DNA from: JADLGJ01 sp031423615
GTDB taxonomy: Bacteria; Omnitrophota; Gorgyraeia; Zapsychrales; JANLHA01
Direction: 5' to 3'
Assembly (NCBI GenBank): GCA_031423615.1
Contig: JANPFV010000008.1
Location: 1-32,119 of the forward strand
DNA length: 32,119 bases
The notes below the pieces were generated by a model. That model worked only from the letters and a program-made list of their open reading frames with translations, was not told where the DNA came from and made no database searches. The position numbers and the translations under genes are program-made. This document shows positions 6,154-15,595 of this stretch, in pieces (within the stretch, counting starts at the first letter, position 1; each line of letters starts with the position of its first letter).

Positions 6154-8733
6154 ATGCCTGTTTCCCGACTCTTTCTGATTGATGCTCATGCTCTTTGCTA
6201 TCGCGCTTTTTTTGCGATCAAAGAACTGCGCAACTCCAAGGGCCAGGCCACAAATGCGGTTTACGGTTTTGTAGCGGCGTTAAAGAAAATTCTCCGCGAA
6301 TATCAGCCGCAGTATTTTGCCGTATGTTTTGATATGAAAGGAAAGACCCTTCGCCAAGAGAAGTATGCGGAATATAAGATCCACAGGCCGTCTATGCCGG
6401 ATGACCTTATCAGCCAGATCCCGATCATTAAAGACGTGGTTCGGGCGTATAACATTCCGATTTTGGAAATGGAAGGTTACGAAGCGGACGATATTATTGC
6501 CACAATCAGCCGGCGTGTTGCTGATCATGATTTAGAAACGGTCATTGTCAGCGATGACAAAGACATGTTTCAGCTCGTGGGAGACAATGTGAAGATTTTA
6601 AATTCCCGGCAGGAAAAAATTCTCGGCCCGGCGGAAGTGCAAGAAATTTTAGGGTTTGCCCCGCGGCTGATTACGGATTACCTCGCTTTAGCTGGAGATC
6701 AGGTGGATAATATTCCCGGTGTCAAAGGCATCGGCGAAGTTTCCGCCAGGAATTTGCTGGCCGAGTATGGCTCTTTGAAAAAAATCCTTGCGAATGCTGA
6801 CGTCATCAAGCCCGAGCGCGTGCGGCAGGCTCTTTTAGCGCAAAAGGACATGGCCGTTCTCAGTCACGAGTTAGCTTTACTGGAAGACAATGCGCCGATT
6901 TCTGTCGATCTCGAAAGCCTGCGTGTCGGCGCGCCCGATGAACAAACCCTTAAGGAACTTTTCAGCGAATTAGAATTTCGTAAATTTGTCGCCGAATTAA
7001 ACTTGGCGAGCTCTAAACCCGCGCAAGAAATTTTAGTTAAACGCATTCAGAAGGCGGAGGAATTTAAAGCGCTCAAAGAAAAGATAGAAGCGCACAAGTT
7101 TTTTGCTTTCAAATGCGAAGTCAAGGCTGTGGCCGGAGACATTGCTTTACCGCAAAAGGTTTTATTGTGTTGCGAGGCCGGGGAAATTTACGAAATATCA
7201 TCTGAGGATGACACATGGCTAGGTGAACTTTTCGCTAAACAGGATGTCATAAAAATCACGTATGACATTAAGGCCCAGCTCAAGCAGTTGCCTGTGCGAG
7301 CCCAGAAATTTTGCGGCAAAGTTTTTGATGTGATGCTGGCGGGGTATCTGTCTTCTCCTTCCCGCAGCAATCAAGACATCCATGTTTTAGCATGGGACTA
7401 CCTCAAGAAAACCATATCGGAAACACCGTCGACCGCGGTTGAAATGCAGACGATGATCCAGCTTTATCCTTCTTTGGTCGCGGAGCTGGGCCAGAGGCAA
7501 CTGCTCAAATTATTCGATGAACTGGAAATTCCCTTGGCCTTTGTTCTTTCAAAGATGGAACAGGAAGGGGTCTGCATCGATGAAAAATTGCTCACGCGTT
7601 TGTCATTGGAAATAAACCACCGGATTGAGGCCTTGGTCAAAGATATTTATGCGGCGGCCGGGGAAGAGTTCAATATCAATTCCCCCAAGCAGTTGAGTCA
7701 GATTTTGTTTGAGAAATTGAAGTTGCCGGTTATCAAAAAGACCAAGACAGGATTCTCGACGGATGAGGGGGTTTTAGTCCGGCTTGCCGAAAACCATGCC
7801 TTGCCCGCGAAACTGCTGGAGTATCGTCAGTTGGCAAAATTGAAATCAACCTACATTGATGCTTTGCCAAAGTTGCTCGACCCTTTGACCGGACGATTGC
7901 ATACGACCTTTCATCAGGGCGGGGCGGAAACAGGACGATTGAGTTCGGTTAATCCCAATTTGCAAAATATTCCCATCCGTTCGGAATTAGGCCGGCAGAT
8001 TCGGGCTGCATTTGTTCCTTCCGAAAAAGACCGGGTGATCATTGCCGCAGATTATTCGCAAATTGAACTGAGAATATTGGCGCATCTTTCCGGTGATGAG
8101 AATTTGCGCCGGGCTTTTGAAATGGGTGAGGACATTCACCGTTACACGGCCGCACAAATTTTTGATATCACGGAAAAGAACGTCGATGAGCAAATGCGCC
8201 ATAGTGCCAAGCGGGTCAACTTCGGGATCATTTACGGTATGAGTGCTTTCGGATTGTCCAAGGATTTAAAAATCAGCCAGCTGCAGGCCCAGGATTTTAT
8301 TGACCGTTATTTTTTACGTTATCCCGGTGTTAAAGAATTCATGGATTCGCAAATCGTCAAATGCCGACGACAGGGTTATGTCACGACGATTTTAAACCGC
8401 CGACGCTATATTCCCGAAATCAACAGTTTGAATGTTAATATTCGGCAGTTCGCGGAACGCCAAGCCATCAACACGCCGGTGCAAGGTTCGGCCGCCGACC
8501 TGATCAAGGTGGCGATGGTCCAGATTGCCGACGAACTTGAAAAAGGAAAATTTGCCTCGCGCATGATTATCACGGTGCATGACGAATTGGTTTTTGACGC
8601 GGTTATTTCTGAAGAAAACAAACTTGTCGCAATGATTAGGGAGCGGATGGAAAGCACCATGCCTCTGAGTGTGCCTCTGGTGGCCACTTTGAAAAAGGGC
8701 AAAAACTGGTTGGAAACAGAAAAAATGTTATGA
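6154..8733 (+). CDS. polA: DNA polymerase I, probably lacking proofreading
   Basis: Fills gaps and removes RNA primers. 859 residues. The N-terminal 5' nuclease domain (about 1-290) keeps its acidic residues: LIDAHALCYRAFF, EGYEADDIIATI, VSDDKDM and AGDQVDNIPGVKGIG. The middle (about 300-470) aligns with the 3'-5' exonuclease position but the first DxE motif reads FKCEV near residue 316 and later motifs are not recognisable, so editing is probably lost, as in Taq polymerase. The polymerase domain has motif A (DYSQIELR, Asp about 632), motif B (KRVNFGIIYG, about 685) and motif C (VHDE, about 808). ATG at 6154 has AAGG seven bases upstream. Its last four bases overlap glgA (ATGA). Confidence 0.98.
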   Translation: MPVSRLFLIDAHALCYRAFFAIKELRNSKGQATNAVYGFVAALKKILREYQPQYFAVCFDMKGKTLRQEKYAEYKIHRPSMPDDLISQIPIIKDVVRAYNIPILEMEGYEADDIIATISRRVADHDLETVIVSDDKDMFQLVGDNVKILNSRQEKILGPAEVQEILGFAPRLITDYLALAGDQVDNIPGVKGIGEVSARNLLAEYGSLKKILANADVIKPERVRQALLAQKDMAVLSHELALLEDNAPISVDLESLRVGAPDEQTLKELFSELEFRKFVAELNLASSKPAQEILVKRIQKAEEFKALKEKIEAHKFFAFKCEVKAVAGDIALPQKVLLCCEAGEIYEISSEDDTWLGELFAKQDVIKITYDIKAQLKQLPVRAQKFCGKVFDVMLAGYLSSPSRSNQDIHVLAWDYLKKTISETPSTAVEMQTMIQLYPSLVAELGQRQLLKLFDELEIPLAFVLSKMEQEGVCIDEKLLTRLSLEINHRIEALVKDIYAAAGEEFNINSPKQLSQILFEKLKLPVIKKTKTGFSTDEGVLVRLAENHALPAKLLEYRQLAKLKSTYIDALPKLLDPLTGRLHTTFHQGGAETGRLSSVNPNLQNIPIRSELGRQIRAAFVPSEKDRVIIAADYSQIELRILAHLSGDENLRRAFEMGEDIHRYTAAQIFDITEKNVDEQMRHSAKRVNFGIIYGMSAFGLSKDLKISQLQAQDFIDRYFLRYPGVKEFMDSQIVKCRRQGYVTTILNRRRYIPEINSLNVNIRQFAERQAINTPVQGSAADLIKVAMVQIADELEKGKFASRMIITVHDELVFDAVISEENKLVAMIRERMESTMPLSVPLVATLKKGKNWLETEKML

Positions 8734-10130
8734 AGATCGCTTTTTGTTCATCGGAAGTTGTCCCTTTTGCCAAGACGGGCGGTATGGCTGATGTGTGTGG
8801 AAGTTTACCCTTGTCCTTAGAAAAGTTGGGACAAGATGTGATGATTGTTCTTCCCGGTTATGGAACTATTGACCGTAAAAAGTACGGCTTTACCGATATA
8901 CGCGAGGATATTTCGCAAACCGTCGTCGGAAAAGATATCCCGGTGTATTTGATTGAAAATAAAAAGTATTTTGACCGTCCCGGCCTGTATGGAGAAAAGG
9001 GCGAAGACTACGCGGACAATTTGGAACGGTTTGACTTTTATTGCCGCCGCACACTTGAACTTTTCAAGGATTTGAAATTGGCTGTCGACATTGTTCATTG
9101 TCATGACTGGCAAAGTGCCTTGATCCCCGTTTATTTGCAATACGCTTTTAAAGGGGATGATTTTTTCAAACACTCAAGGACTATTTTGTCTTTGCACAAT
9201 TTGGCCTATCAAGGTGTATTTCCGGCGGCGCAATACAAAATGTTGCCCTTTGGCGAAAAAGTTTATCAAGAGGCGTTTGAATTTTACGGGAAGACCAATT
9301 TATTGAAAGCGGGAATCTTGACCAGCGATGCGGTCGCGACGGTCAGTCCGCAGTACAGCCATGAAATCCAGACTGCGGAATTCGGGTGCGGATTAGACGG
9401 TGTGCTGCACAGCCGCGGGGAAAGCGTCATTGGGATTCTCAACGGTTTGGATTATAATTATTGGGACCCTCGACGGACACGTAATATTGAATTCAATTAT
9501 TCTTCTGAGAATTTTGCGCCCAAGGCCGACAATAAAGCTGTTCTCCAAAAAAAAATGAACTTGCCGGTCAAGCCCCATGTTCCTTTGTTCGGTTTTGTGA
9601 GCCGCTTGTCGCATCAAAAGGGGTTGGATCTTTTAAACGAGGCGATGCCGCTACTCATGGAGATGGACATTCAGATCGCTTTTTTGGGGATTGGAGAGGA
9701 AAAATATCACCAGATGCTTTTGACATGGGCCAAGCAATATCCCCAGCAGGTGGCTGGGCAATTGATTTTTGATGAGGAATTTTCACACCAGGTTTATGCC
9801 GGCTCAGATTTTTTTTTAATGCCGTCGGTTTATGAACCTTGTGGGCTGAGTCAGATGATCAGCATGCGGTATGGGACTTTGCCGGTGGTTTTTCGCGTGG
9901 GCGGTTTGGCTGACACGGTCATACCCTCAGATCAAGGAGGAAATGGTTTTGTGTTTATGGAATATACTGCGGCGGCGTTGAATCAGGGGGTTAAAGAAGC
10001 TGTCGGGATTTATAAGGACCCGGTTGTTTTGAGAAAGATGATCGCCCAAGCGTTTAAAGCCAATTTTTCATGGGAAAGTTCGGCCCGGCAGTATGTCGGT
10101 CTATATCATCAATGCTTAGAAAACCTCTAA
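8730..10130 (+). CDS. glgA: Glycogen synthase (ADP-glucose type)
   Basis: Adds glucose from ADP-glucose to glycogen; GT5 family. 466 residues, normal for bacterial GlgA. Seen: the N-terminal SSEVVPFAKTGGMADV with the KTGG glycine loop, VHCHDWQSALIP, SLHNLAYQGVFP, FVSRLSHQKGLD at the start of the second Rossmann domain, and the C-terminal PSVYEPCGLSQMISMRYG with the catalytic Glu of the E-x7-E motif. It overlaps polA by four bases and coaE by nineteen, so translation is probably coupled; no strong ribosome binding site precedes it. No other glycogen gene is in the window. Confidence 0.97.
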   Translation: MKIAFCSSEVVPFAKTGGMADVCGSLPLSLEKLGQDVMIVLPGYGTIDRKKYGFTDIREDISQTVVGKDIPVYLIENKKYFDRPGLYGEKGEDYADNLERFDFYCRRTLELFKDLKLAVDIVHCHDWQSALIPVYLQYAFKGDDFFKHSRTILSLHNLAYQGVFPAAQYKMLPFGEKVYQEAFEFYGKTNLLKAGILTSDAVATVSPQYSHEIQTAEFGCGLDGVLHSRGESVIGILNGLDYNYWDPRRTRNIEFNYSSENFAPKADNKAVLQKKMNLPVKPHVPLFGFVSRLSHQKGLDLLNEAMPLLMEMDIQIAFLGIGEEKYHQMLLTWAKQYPQQVAGQLIFDEEFSHQVYAGSDFFLMPSVYEPCGLSQMISMRYGTLPVVFRVGGLADTVIPSDQGGNGFVFMEYTAAALNQGVKEAVGIYKDPVVLRKMIAQAFKANFSWESSARQYVGLYHQCLENL

Positions 10131-10741
10131 AGAAAAATTTTATTATCGGTATCACCGGCCAGTTAGCAACGGGCAAGACTACGGTTGCGACGATGTTCTC
10201 GGAGGAAGCCGGGGCTCAAGTGATCAATGCGGATCTTTTGGCCCATCGGGCTTTGAGAAATCAAGGAGCATGTTTTAAAAAAGTCGTCAAGGCTTTTGGA
10301 GCAGACATTTTGCACGAGGGACAGATCGACAGAAAGAAATTGGCCGCGATTGTTTTTGCAAGCCCAGCGAAGCTTAAAAAACTGGAAAGTATTTTACATC
10401 CCTTTGTCATTCGGGAAACACGCCGGCACATTTCGCTCATTAAAAAGGCCGGGCCTAAGGTCATTGTGCTCGATGTTCCCTTGCTTTTTGAATCCGGGAT
10501 GGACAAACTGGCGGACCTTACGATCGCCGTCAAAGCCGGAAAGCAAATCCAGCTGGCACGTTGTTTACGCCAGGGTTTAAGTCGTAGCGAAGCAGAGAAA
10601 AGGATGCGATTTCAATGGCCCATGGCGGAAAATATCCGTCGGGCGGACATGATTATTGACAATGGAGGAACAGCCGCACAAACACGAAAGCAAATTAAAA
10701 AAATCTGGGAAGTTTTACAGCGAAGATATTTTAAAATTTAA
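10112..10741 (+). CDS. coaE: Dephospho-CoA kinase
   Basis: Last step of coenzyme A synthesis: phosphorylates dephospho-CoA at the ribose 3' hydroxyl. 209 residues from the ATG at 10112, which lies inside the end of glgA. Seen: the P-loop GITGQLATGKTTVA (the usual form has GSGKS), VINADLLAHRAL with the catalytic Asp, a lid-like region with LHPFVIRETRRHI, and VIVLDVPLLFESGMDKLAD. A longer frame from 10070 lies within glgA and adds a tail the family lacks. Confidence 0.95.
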   Translation: MLRKPLKKNFIIGITGQLATGKTTVATMFSEEAGAQVINADLLAHRALRNQGACFKKVVKAFGADILHEGQIDRKKLAAIVFASPAKLKKLESILHPFVIRETRRHISLIKKAGPKVIVLDVPLLFESGMDKLADLTIAVKAGKQIQLARCLRQGLSRSEAEKRMRFQWPMAENIRRADMIIDNGGTAAQTRKQIKKIWEVLQRRYFKI

Positions 10742-10770
10742 AAACAATCACCAACATGAGGAAAGAGAAC

Positions 10771-12147
10771 ATGCCAAGAACACCCAAAGAAAAAGTCAGT
10801 GAAGAAGAACTCGAACCCGTCAAACCGGTTTCAAAACCAAGTGATAAAGACAAAACTGGGGATGAAGATGTCATGGTCCCGGCCGGCAGCGGAGCGCAAA
10901 TTGACATCACAAAATTAAAAGATATGAAAATGTCAGATTTGACAAAGCTGGCCCGCGAAACCGGGGTTGAAAATCCCAGCGGCCTGAAAAAACAAGACTT
11001 GATTTTCAAGACCTTGCAGAAGCAAGCGGAAAAAGAAGGGTTGATGTTTGGAGAAGGGACGCTGGAGATTTTGCCGGAAGGCTTCGGTTTTTTGCGCAGC
11101 GCCAATTACAATTATCTTCCCTGCCCGGATGACATTTATATTTCTCCGTCCCAGATTCGCCGTTTTGATCTGAAGACCGGTGACAATGTCAGCGGCCATA
11201 TCCGTCCGCCCAAAGAAGGCGAAAAGTATTTTGCGCTTCTGAAAGTCGAAGCCGTCAATTATGAAAATCCCGAAAAGAGTAAGGACAAAATTTTCTTTGA
11301 TAATTTGACCCCGCTTTATCCCCGCGATCGGATCAAATTAGAAACCACCTCGGTCGAAATTTCGACGCGGGTCATGGACCTTTTGACCCCGTTAGGGAAA
11401 GGGCAACGCGCTTTGATCGTCGCTCCGCCGTATAGCGGTAAAACGGTTCTTCTTCAGAAAATCGCCAATTCGATTACGACGAACAATCCGGACATTGTCC
11501 TGATCGTTCTTTTAATCGATGAGCGTCCCGAGGAAGTGACCGACATGCAAAGAGGCGTTAAAGGAGAAGTCATAGCGTCGACGTTCGATGAACCCGCCGA
11601 GCGCCATGTTCAGATTGCGGAAATTGTTTTGGAAAAAGCCAAGCGTCTTGTTGAGCACAAACGCGATGTTGTTATTTTGCTCGACAGCATTACCCGATTG
11701 GCCCGGGCCTATAACACGGTGGTCCCGCACAGCGGGAAAATCCTTTCCGGCGGTGTGGATTCCAACGCTTTGCATAAGCCGAAGCGTTTTTTCGGTGCGG
11801 CCCGCGGGGTTGAAGAAGGCGGAAGCTTGACCATCATCGCCACCGCGCTCGTCGATACCGGCAGTCGTATGGACGAAGTTATTTTTGAAGAGTTTAAGGG
11901 AACGGGTAATATGGAACTTCAGTTGGACCGGAATTTGTTCCAACGCCGCATTTATCCCGCAATTGATATTAAACGTTCTAACACCCGCCATGAAGAATTG
12001 CTTCTTAAAGAAGAAGAACTTCAGAGGATATGGTTATTGCGTAAAGCTATCAATGACCTTAATACCGCGGAAGCGATGGAACTTTTGATCGACCGTTTAG
12101 GAAAGTATAAAAGTAATAAAGAGTTCTTAGATAATATGAACAAATGA
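10771..12147 (+). CDS. rho: Transcription termination factor Rho
   Basis: Hexameric RNA helicase that ends transcription. 458 residues from the ATG at 10771, which has GAGGAAAGAG at 10758-10767 just upstream; the ATG at 10756 runs into that site and is rejected. Domains: a charged, low-complexity N-terminal extension (about 1-45) absent from E. coli Rho, a Rho_N helical domain (about 46-90), the cold-shock-like RNA-binding domain (EGTLEILPEGFGFLRS onward) and the RecA-like ATPase with Walker A APPYSGKT near 218-225, where most Rho proteins have PPKAGKT, followed by VILLDSITRLARAYN (Walker B, Q/R-loop region) and LDRNLFQRRIYPAIDI. It is separated from rpmE by a hairpin. Confidence 0.97.
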   Translation: MPRTPKEKVSEEELEPVKPVSKPSDKDKTGDEDVMVPAGSGAQIDITKLKDMKMSDLTKLARETGVENPSGLKKQDLIFKTLQKQAEKEGLMFGEGTLEILPEGFGFLRSANYNYLPCPDDIYISPSQIRRFDLKTGDNVSGHIRPPKEGEKYFALLKVEAVNYENPEKSKDKIFFDNLTPLYPRDRIKLETTSVEISTRVMDLLTPLGKGQRALIVAPPYSGKTVLLQKIANSITTNNPDIVLIVLLIDERPEEVTDMQRGVKGEVIASTFDEPAERHVQIAEIVLEKAKRLVEHKRDVVILLDSITRLARAYNTVVPHSGKILSGGVDSNALHKPKRFFGAARGVEEGGSLTIIATALVDTGSRMDEVIFEEFKGTGNMELQLDRNLFQRRIYPAIDIKRSNTRHEELLLKEEELQRIWLLRKAINDLNTAEAMELLIDRLGKYKSNKEFLDNMNK

Positions 12148-12180
12148 AGTTAAGGGCCGAGCCCGATTCTTCATTCTTTA

Positions 12181-12199
12181 AATCCCGCACGGCGGGATT
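12181..12199 (+). promoter_or_regulatory. Perfect hairpin in the rho-rpmE gap
   Basis: AATCCCGC pairs with GCGGGATT across a three-base loop (ACG), an 8 bp perfect stem. No run of T follows, so it is not a standard intrinsic terminator on this strand. It lies about 30 bases before the rpmE start and could mark RNA processing or ribosomal-protein autoregulation; the role is a guess. Confidence 0.5.
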
Positions 12200-12229
12200 A
12201 GGGAATAAAATAAAAACAGGAGAAGAGGA

Positions 12230-12436
12230 ATGAAAACTGAAATTCATCCGAATTACGCTGTAACAACCATTACCTGCGCATGCGGGGAAGTGATTCACAC
12301 TCGTTCAACCAAGCAGAACATTCGTATAGAAATTTGTTCCAAATGCCATCCTTTTTACACGGGTGAGAAGAAATTCGTTGATTCTGCCGGCCGTATCGAG
12401 CGATTCGAACAGAGATATAAAAAAGGTAAAAAATGA
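12230..12436 (+). CDS. rpmE: 50S ribosomal protein L31, zinc-binding type
   Basis: 68 residues. Matches the zinc form of L31: KTEIHPNY start, CACGEV with two Cys, and EICSKCHPFYTGEKK with the second pair, so the metal site is complete and this is not the zinc-independent paralogue used under zinc starvation. The Arg-rich GRIERFEQRY end is typical. A strong site AGGAGAAGAGG precedes the ATG. The stop overlaps the prfA start (ATGA), and rho-rpmE-prfA-prmC is a widespread bacterial order. Confidence 0.96.
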   Translation: MKTEIHPNYAVTTITCACGEVIHTRSTKQNIRIEICSKCHPFYTGEKKFVDSAGRIERFEQRYKKGKK

Positions 12437-13518
12437 TCAATTTCGAGAAGCTCAGCAGAACCAGAGAGCGCTACCGCGAACTGGAAGGGCTCCTCGGAGA
12501 TCCGGCGATCGTGGCCGATCAGGCCCAGTACCAGAAATTCGCCAAGGAGTATTCCGTTTTAGGGCCGCTTATTCACGCTCTCGGGGCTTACGATGCGGTT
12601 GTTAAACAAATCGTTGAGTCCAAAAAACTTCTTGAAGAAAGACATGACAAGGAATTTGAGGAACTTATCCGTGCGGAAATTGTAGACCTTGAAACTGAAA
12701 AGGTCAAAGCCGAAAAACACCTGGATGATGTGGCTAATCCTAAGCCCGTAGATAAGGACACCGGCGTGATCATTGAAATCCGCGCCGGAACGGGCGGGCA
12801 GGAAGCGTCGCTTTTTGCGGCGGATTTGTACCGGATGTATTCCCGTTATGCCGAGCGGCAGGGCTGGAACGGGGAAGTCATGACCAGCCACGAATCCGAA
12901 GCGGGAGGTTTCAAGGAAATTGTTTTAAGTGTTTCCGGAAAGGGGGCGGCCCGTCATTTGAAGTGGGAAAGCGGGGTGCATCGCGTACAACGTGTTCCAG
13001 CGACGGAAGCCTCTGGCCGCATTCATACGTCGGCGGCTACGGTCGCGGTTTTGGAAGAACCCGAGGACGATGTGGAGATTAAAATTGACCCTAAGGATTT
13101 GAAGATAGATGTTTATCGTTCTTCCGGACCGGGCGGTCAAAGTGTCAACACGACCGACTCTGCTGTTCGCATGACCCATTTCCCGACGGGAATCGTCGTT
13201 GTTTGTCAGGATGAACGGTCTCAGTTGAAAAACCGTGCCAAGGCCATGCGTGTTTTGCGCGCCCGCATCAAGGACAAAATCGACCAAGAGCATTTTGAAA
13301 AAACGAGCAAAAATCGCAAGTCGCAAATCGGGACCGGCGACCGCAGTGAAAAGATCCGCACGTACAATTTTTCTGACCATCGTGTAACCGACCACCGTAT
13401 CGGGTTTACGACCCATCAATTGAGCGCGGTCCTTGATGGAGATATGGAAGATTTAGTCAATGCTTTGTTTGCCGAAGAAGATAAAATGCTGGCCGAGTCC
13501 GGGGGACAAGGGCAATGA
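12433..13518 (+). CDS. prfA: Peptide chain release factor 1
   Basis: Recognises UAA and UAG and triggers peptide release. 361 residues, full length. Seen: the PAT stop-codon recognition tripeptide at residues 189-191 within RVPATEASGRIHTSAATVAV, which marks RF1 rather than RF2 (SPF), and the GGQ at 234-236 within SSGPGGQSVN, the catalytic loop in the peptidyl transferase centre. RNYNF-type C-terminal segment present as RTYNFSDHRVTDHR. It overlaps rpmE upstream and prmC downstream by four bases each. Confidence 0.98.
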   Translation: MINFEKLSRTRERYRELEGLLGDPAIVADQAQYQKFAKEYSVLGPLIHALGAYDAVVKQIVESKKLLEERHDKEFEELIRAEIVDLETEKVKAEKHLDDVANPKPVDKDTGVIIEIRAGTGGQEASLFAADLYRMYSRYAERQGWNGEVMTSHESEAGGFKEIVLSVSGKGAARHLKWESGVHRVQRVPATEASGRIHTSAATVAVLEEPEDDVEIKIDPKDLKIDVYRSSGPGGQSVNTTDSAVRMTHFPTGIVVVCQDERSQLKNRAKAMRVLRARIKDKIDQEHFEKTSKNRKSQIGTGDRSEKIRTYNFSDHRVTDHRIGFTTHQLSAVLDGDMEDLVNALFAEEDKMLAESGGQGQ

Positions 13519-14309
13519 CGGAAAAGGAGTTGATGTTGACGGCCATCCTTGAGTGCGACCGGACGGGACTGTATGCTCAGCCGCCGCAATTGACGGCCGA
13601 GCAGATGGTAAGACTTCAGAACATGGAGGAGCGGCGCAAGTCTCATGAGCCGTTGCAATATATTCTCGGCCAAACCGGGTTTTTCGGATTTAATTTCAAA
13701 GTAGACCCCCGTGTCCTTATTCCCCGTCCGGAAACGGAACTTTTAGTTGAAAATATTTTGGAGTTTGCGCGGGAGCATCATGGTGCAGAGTTGCGCATTT
13801 TAGACATCGGCACAGGTTCGGGAAATATTGCTATCGCCTTGGCCAAGTCTTTAAATCAGGCCCGGGTCATGGCGATGGACATTTCTTCTGATGCTCTTTC
13901 GGTCGCCCGGGAGAATGCGCGATTAAACAAGACCCATAATCAAATTGATTTTGTCCATTTTGATTTTTTTGAATTTGCCGAGAATTATCGTGAGGCGGAA
14001 AAGCGCTTTGATATAATGGTCTCAAACCCGCCGTATATCGCGACCTTGTTAAGGGAAAATTTGCCTTTGGACGTACAAAGAGAGCCGTGGATAGCGCTGG
14101 ACGGCGGAAGAGATGGATTAAAATTTTATCATGTCCTCATCGGCGCAGGCCGACGATTTTTGAAGACGGGCGGAATCCTGGCTTGTGAAATCGGCGACGG
14201 GCAAATGGAAGGCATAACCTCTTTACTTATTGAAAATGGCTTGAGTGACTTTTATTTCAAAAATGATTTCTGTGGCACTCCCAGACTTTTTGTGGCCCAT
14301 ATCCGTTAA
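13515..14309 (+). CDS. prmC: Release factor glutamine methyltransferase
   Basis: Methylates the Gln of the GGQ motif of release factors using S-adenosylmethionine. 264 residues, slightly short of the usual 275-290. Seen: an N-terminal helical domain ending in EPLQYILGQTGFFG, the substrate-loop segment VLIPRPETELLVE, the SAM-binding LDIGTGSGNIAIALA, the acidic MAMDIS strand end, and the catalytic NPPY at 171-174. ATGA overlap with prfA, its substrate. Confidence 0.96.
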   Translation: MTEKELMLTAILECDRTGLYAQPPQLTAEQMVRLQNMEERRKSHEPLQYILGQTGFFGFNFKVDPRVLIPRPETELLVENILEFAREHHGAELRILDIGTGSGNIAIALAKSLNQARVMAMDISSDALSVARENARLNKTHNQIDFVHFDFFEFAENYREAEKRFDIMVSNPPYIATLLRENLPLDVQREPWIALDGGRDGLKFYHVLIGAGRRFLKTGGILACEIGDGQMEGITSLLIENGLSDFYFKNDFCGTPRLFVAHIR

Positions 14310-14333
14310 AATTTAAAGTGAGGATGATTATTT

Positions 14334-15593
14334 ATGGACAAATTAGTCATTGAAGGCGGCAAAAAGCTCAAGGGTGATATCACGGTGAGCGGTTCTAAAA
14401 ATTCAACCTTGCCGATTCTTGCGGCGACTCTTTTGACCGATGACAAATGTGTGATCCGCAATGTCCCCAAATTGCGTGATACATTGACAATGATCAAGTT
14501 GCTTCGTTCTCTGGGAAAAACCGTTGATTATAATAATAATGTCGCCATAATCAGCGGTTCTGCAAACAGCTCGACGGCAGAATACAAGCTGGTTTCAACG
14601 ATGCGCGGTTCATTTTGCGTCATGGGTCCTTTGCTTTCCAAATTTCGCACGGCCAAAGTTTCTCTTCCCGGCGGTTGCGTCATCGGTATCCGGCCGGTTG
14701 ATCTGCATATTAAAGGTTTTAAGGCCTTGGGCGCGGCCATCGAAGTTGAAGGTGGTTATGTCATCGCGAAAGCCAAGCACCTCAAAGGCGATTTGATTTA
14801 TCTTGGTGGAATTTTTGGCCCTTCGGTTTTGGCCACGGGAAATGTCATGATGGCGGCTACTTTGGCTAAAGGTGAGACGATTATTGAAAGTGCCGCGTGC
14901 GAACCGGAAGTTGAAGAATTGACGGAGTTCTTAATCAAGATGGGCGCACATATCGAAGGAAAGGGAACGTCCCGTCTTGTTATTCGCGGGGTCAAGCGAT
15001 TGCATGGCGCGGAATATGAAATTGGTCCGGACCGTATCGAAGCCGGGACTTTTGTTCTCATGGCCGCGGCGACGGGAAGCACCATAACAATTAAAAATGT
15101 CAAATATGCCCAGCTTTTGGTTTTAATGGACCGCCTGGAACAGGCGGGCGTAAAATTTAAAAAGGGCAAAGATTCTCTGACCGTGATTGGCCCCAAGAAA
15201 TTAAAACCGGTCAGTGTAACGACTTATCCCTATCCGGGTTTTCCGACGGACTTGCAGGCGCAATTTATGGCCCTGATGTCCATCACGCCGGGGGTGAGTG
15301 TCATCACCGATAAAGTTTTTCCGGACCGTTTTATTCATATTGCGGAGCTAAACCGTATGGGCGCTAACATTCGCCGCGATAGCGGGGCCGCAATTGTCGA
15401 AGGCGTCAAAATGCTTTTTGGCGCTCCTGTTATGGCGTCGGACCTGCGCGCTTCGGCGGCCTTGGTGTTGGCGGGTTTAGCGGCCAAAGGGCGAACCGAG
15501 ATACACCGCATTTATCATCTGGAGCGCGGTTATGAGGACCTTGAACAAAAGTTAATAAAAATTGGAGCGGTGGTTTACCGCGAAAAAGAATAA
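14334..15593 (+). CDS. murA: UDP-N-acetylglucosamine 1-carboxyvinyltransferase
   Basis: First committed step of peptidoglycan synthesis: transfers enolpyruvate from PEP to UDP-GlcNAc. 419 residues. Key residues fall at their E. coli numbers: K22 and N23 in SGSKNSTLPILA, and C115 in SLPGGCVIGIRPVDLH. The catalytic Asp is in GFPTDLQAQF. The Cys, rather than Asp, at 115 is the form that fosfomycin can alkylate. The ATG at 14334 has GAGG in AGTGAGGATG upstream. The trpG start follows after two bases, so cell-wall and tryptophan genes probably share a transcript. Confidence 0.98.
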   Translation: MDKLVIEGGKKLKGDITVSGSKNSTLPILAATLLTDDKCVIRNVPKLRDTLTMIKLLRSLGKTVDYNNNVAIISGSANSSTAEYKLVSTMRGSFCVMGPLLSKFRTAKVSLPGGCVIGIRPVDLHIKGFKALGAAIEVEGGYVIAKAKHLKGDLIYLGGIFGPSVLATGNVMMAATLAKGETIIESAACEPEVEELTEFLIKMGAHIEGKGTSRLVIRGVKRLHGAEYEIGPDRIEAGTFVLMAAATGSTITIKNVKYAQLLVLMDRLEQAGVKFKKGKDSLTVIGPKKLKPVSVTTYPYPGFPTDLQAQFMALMSITPGVSVITDKVFPDRFIHIAELNRMGANIRRDSGAAIVEGVKMLFGAPVMASDLRASAALVLAGLAAKGRTEIHRIYHLERGYEDLEQKLIKIGAVVYREKE

Positions 15594-15595
15594 TT

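Noticed and set aside
12925..13419. 164-codon open frame on the minus strand
   Set aside because: It mirrors the catalytic half of prfA.
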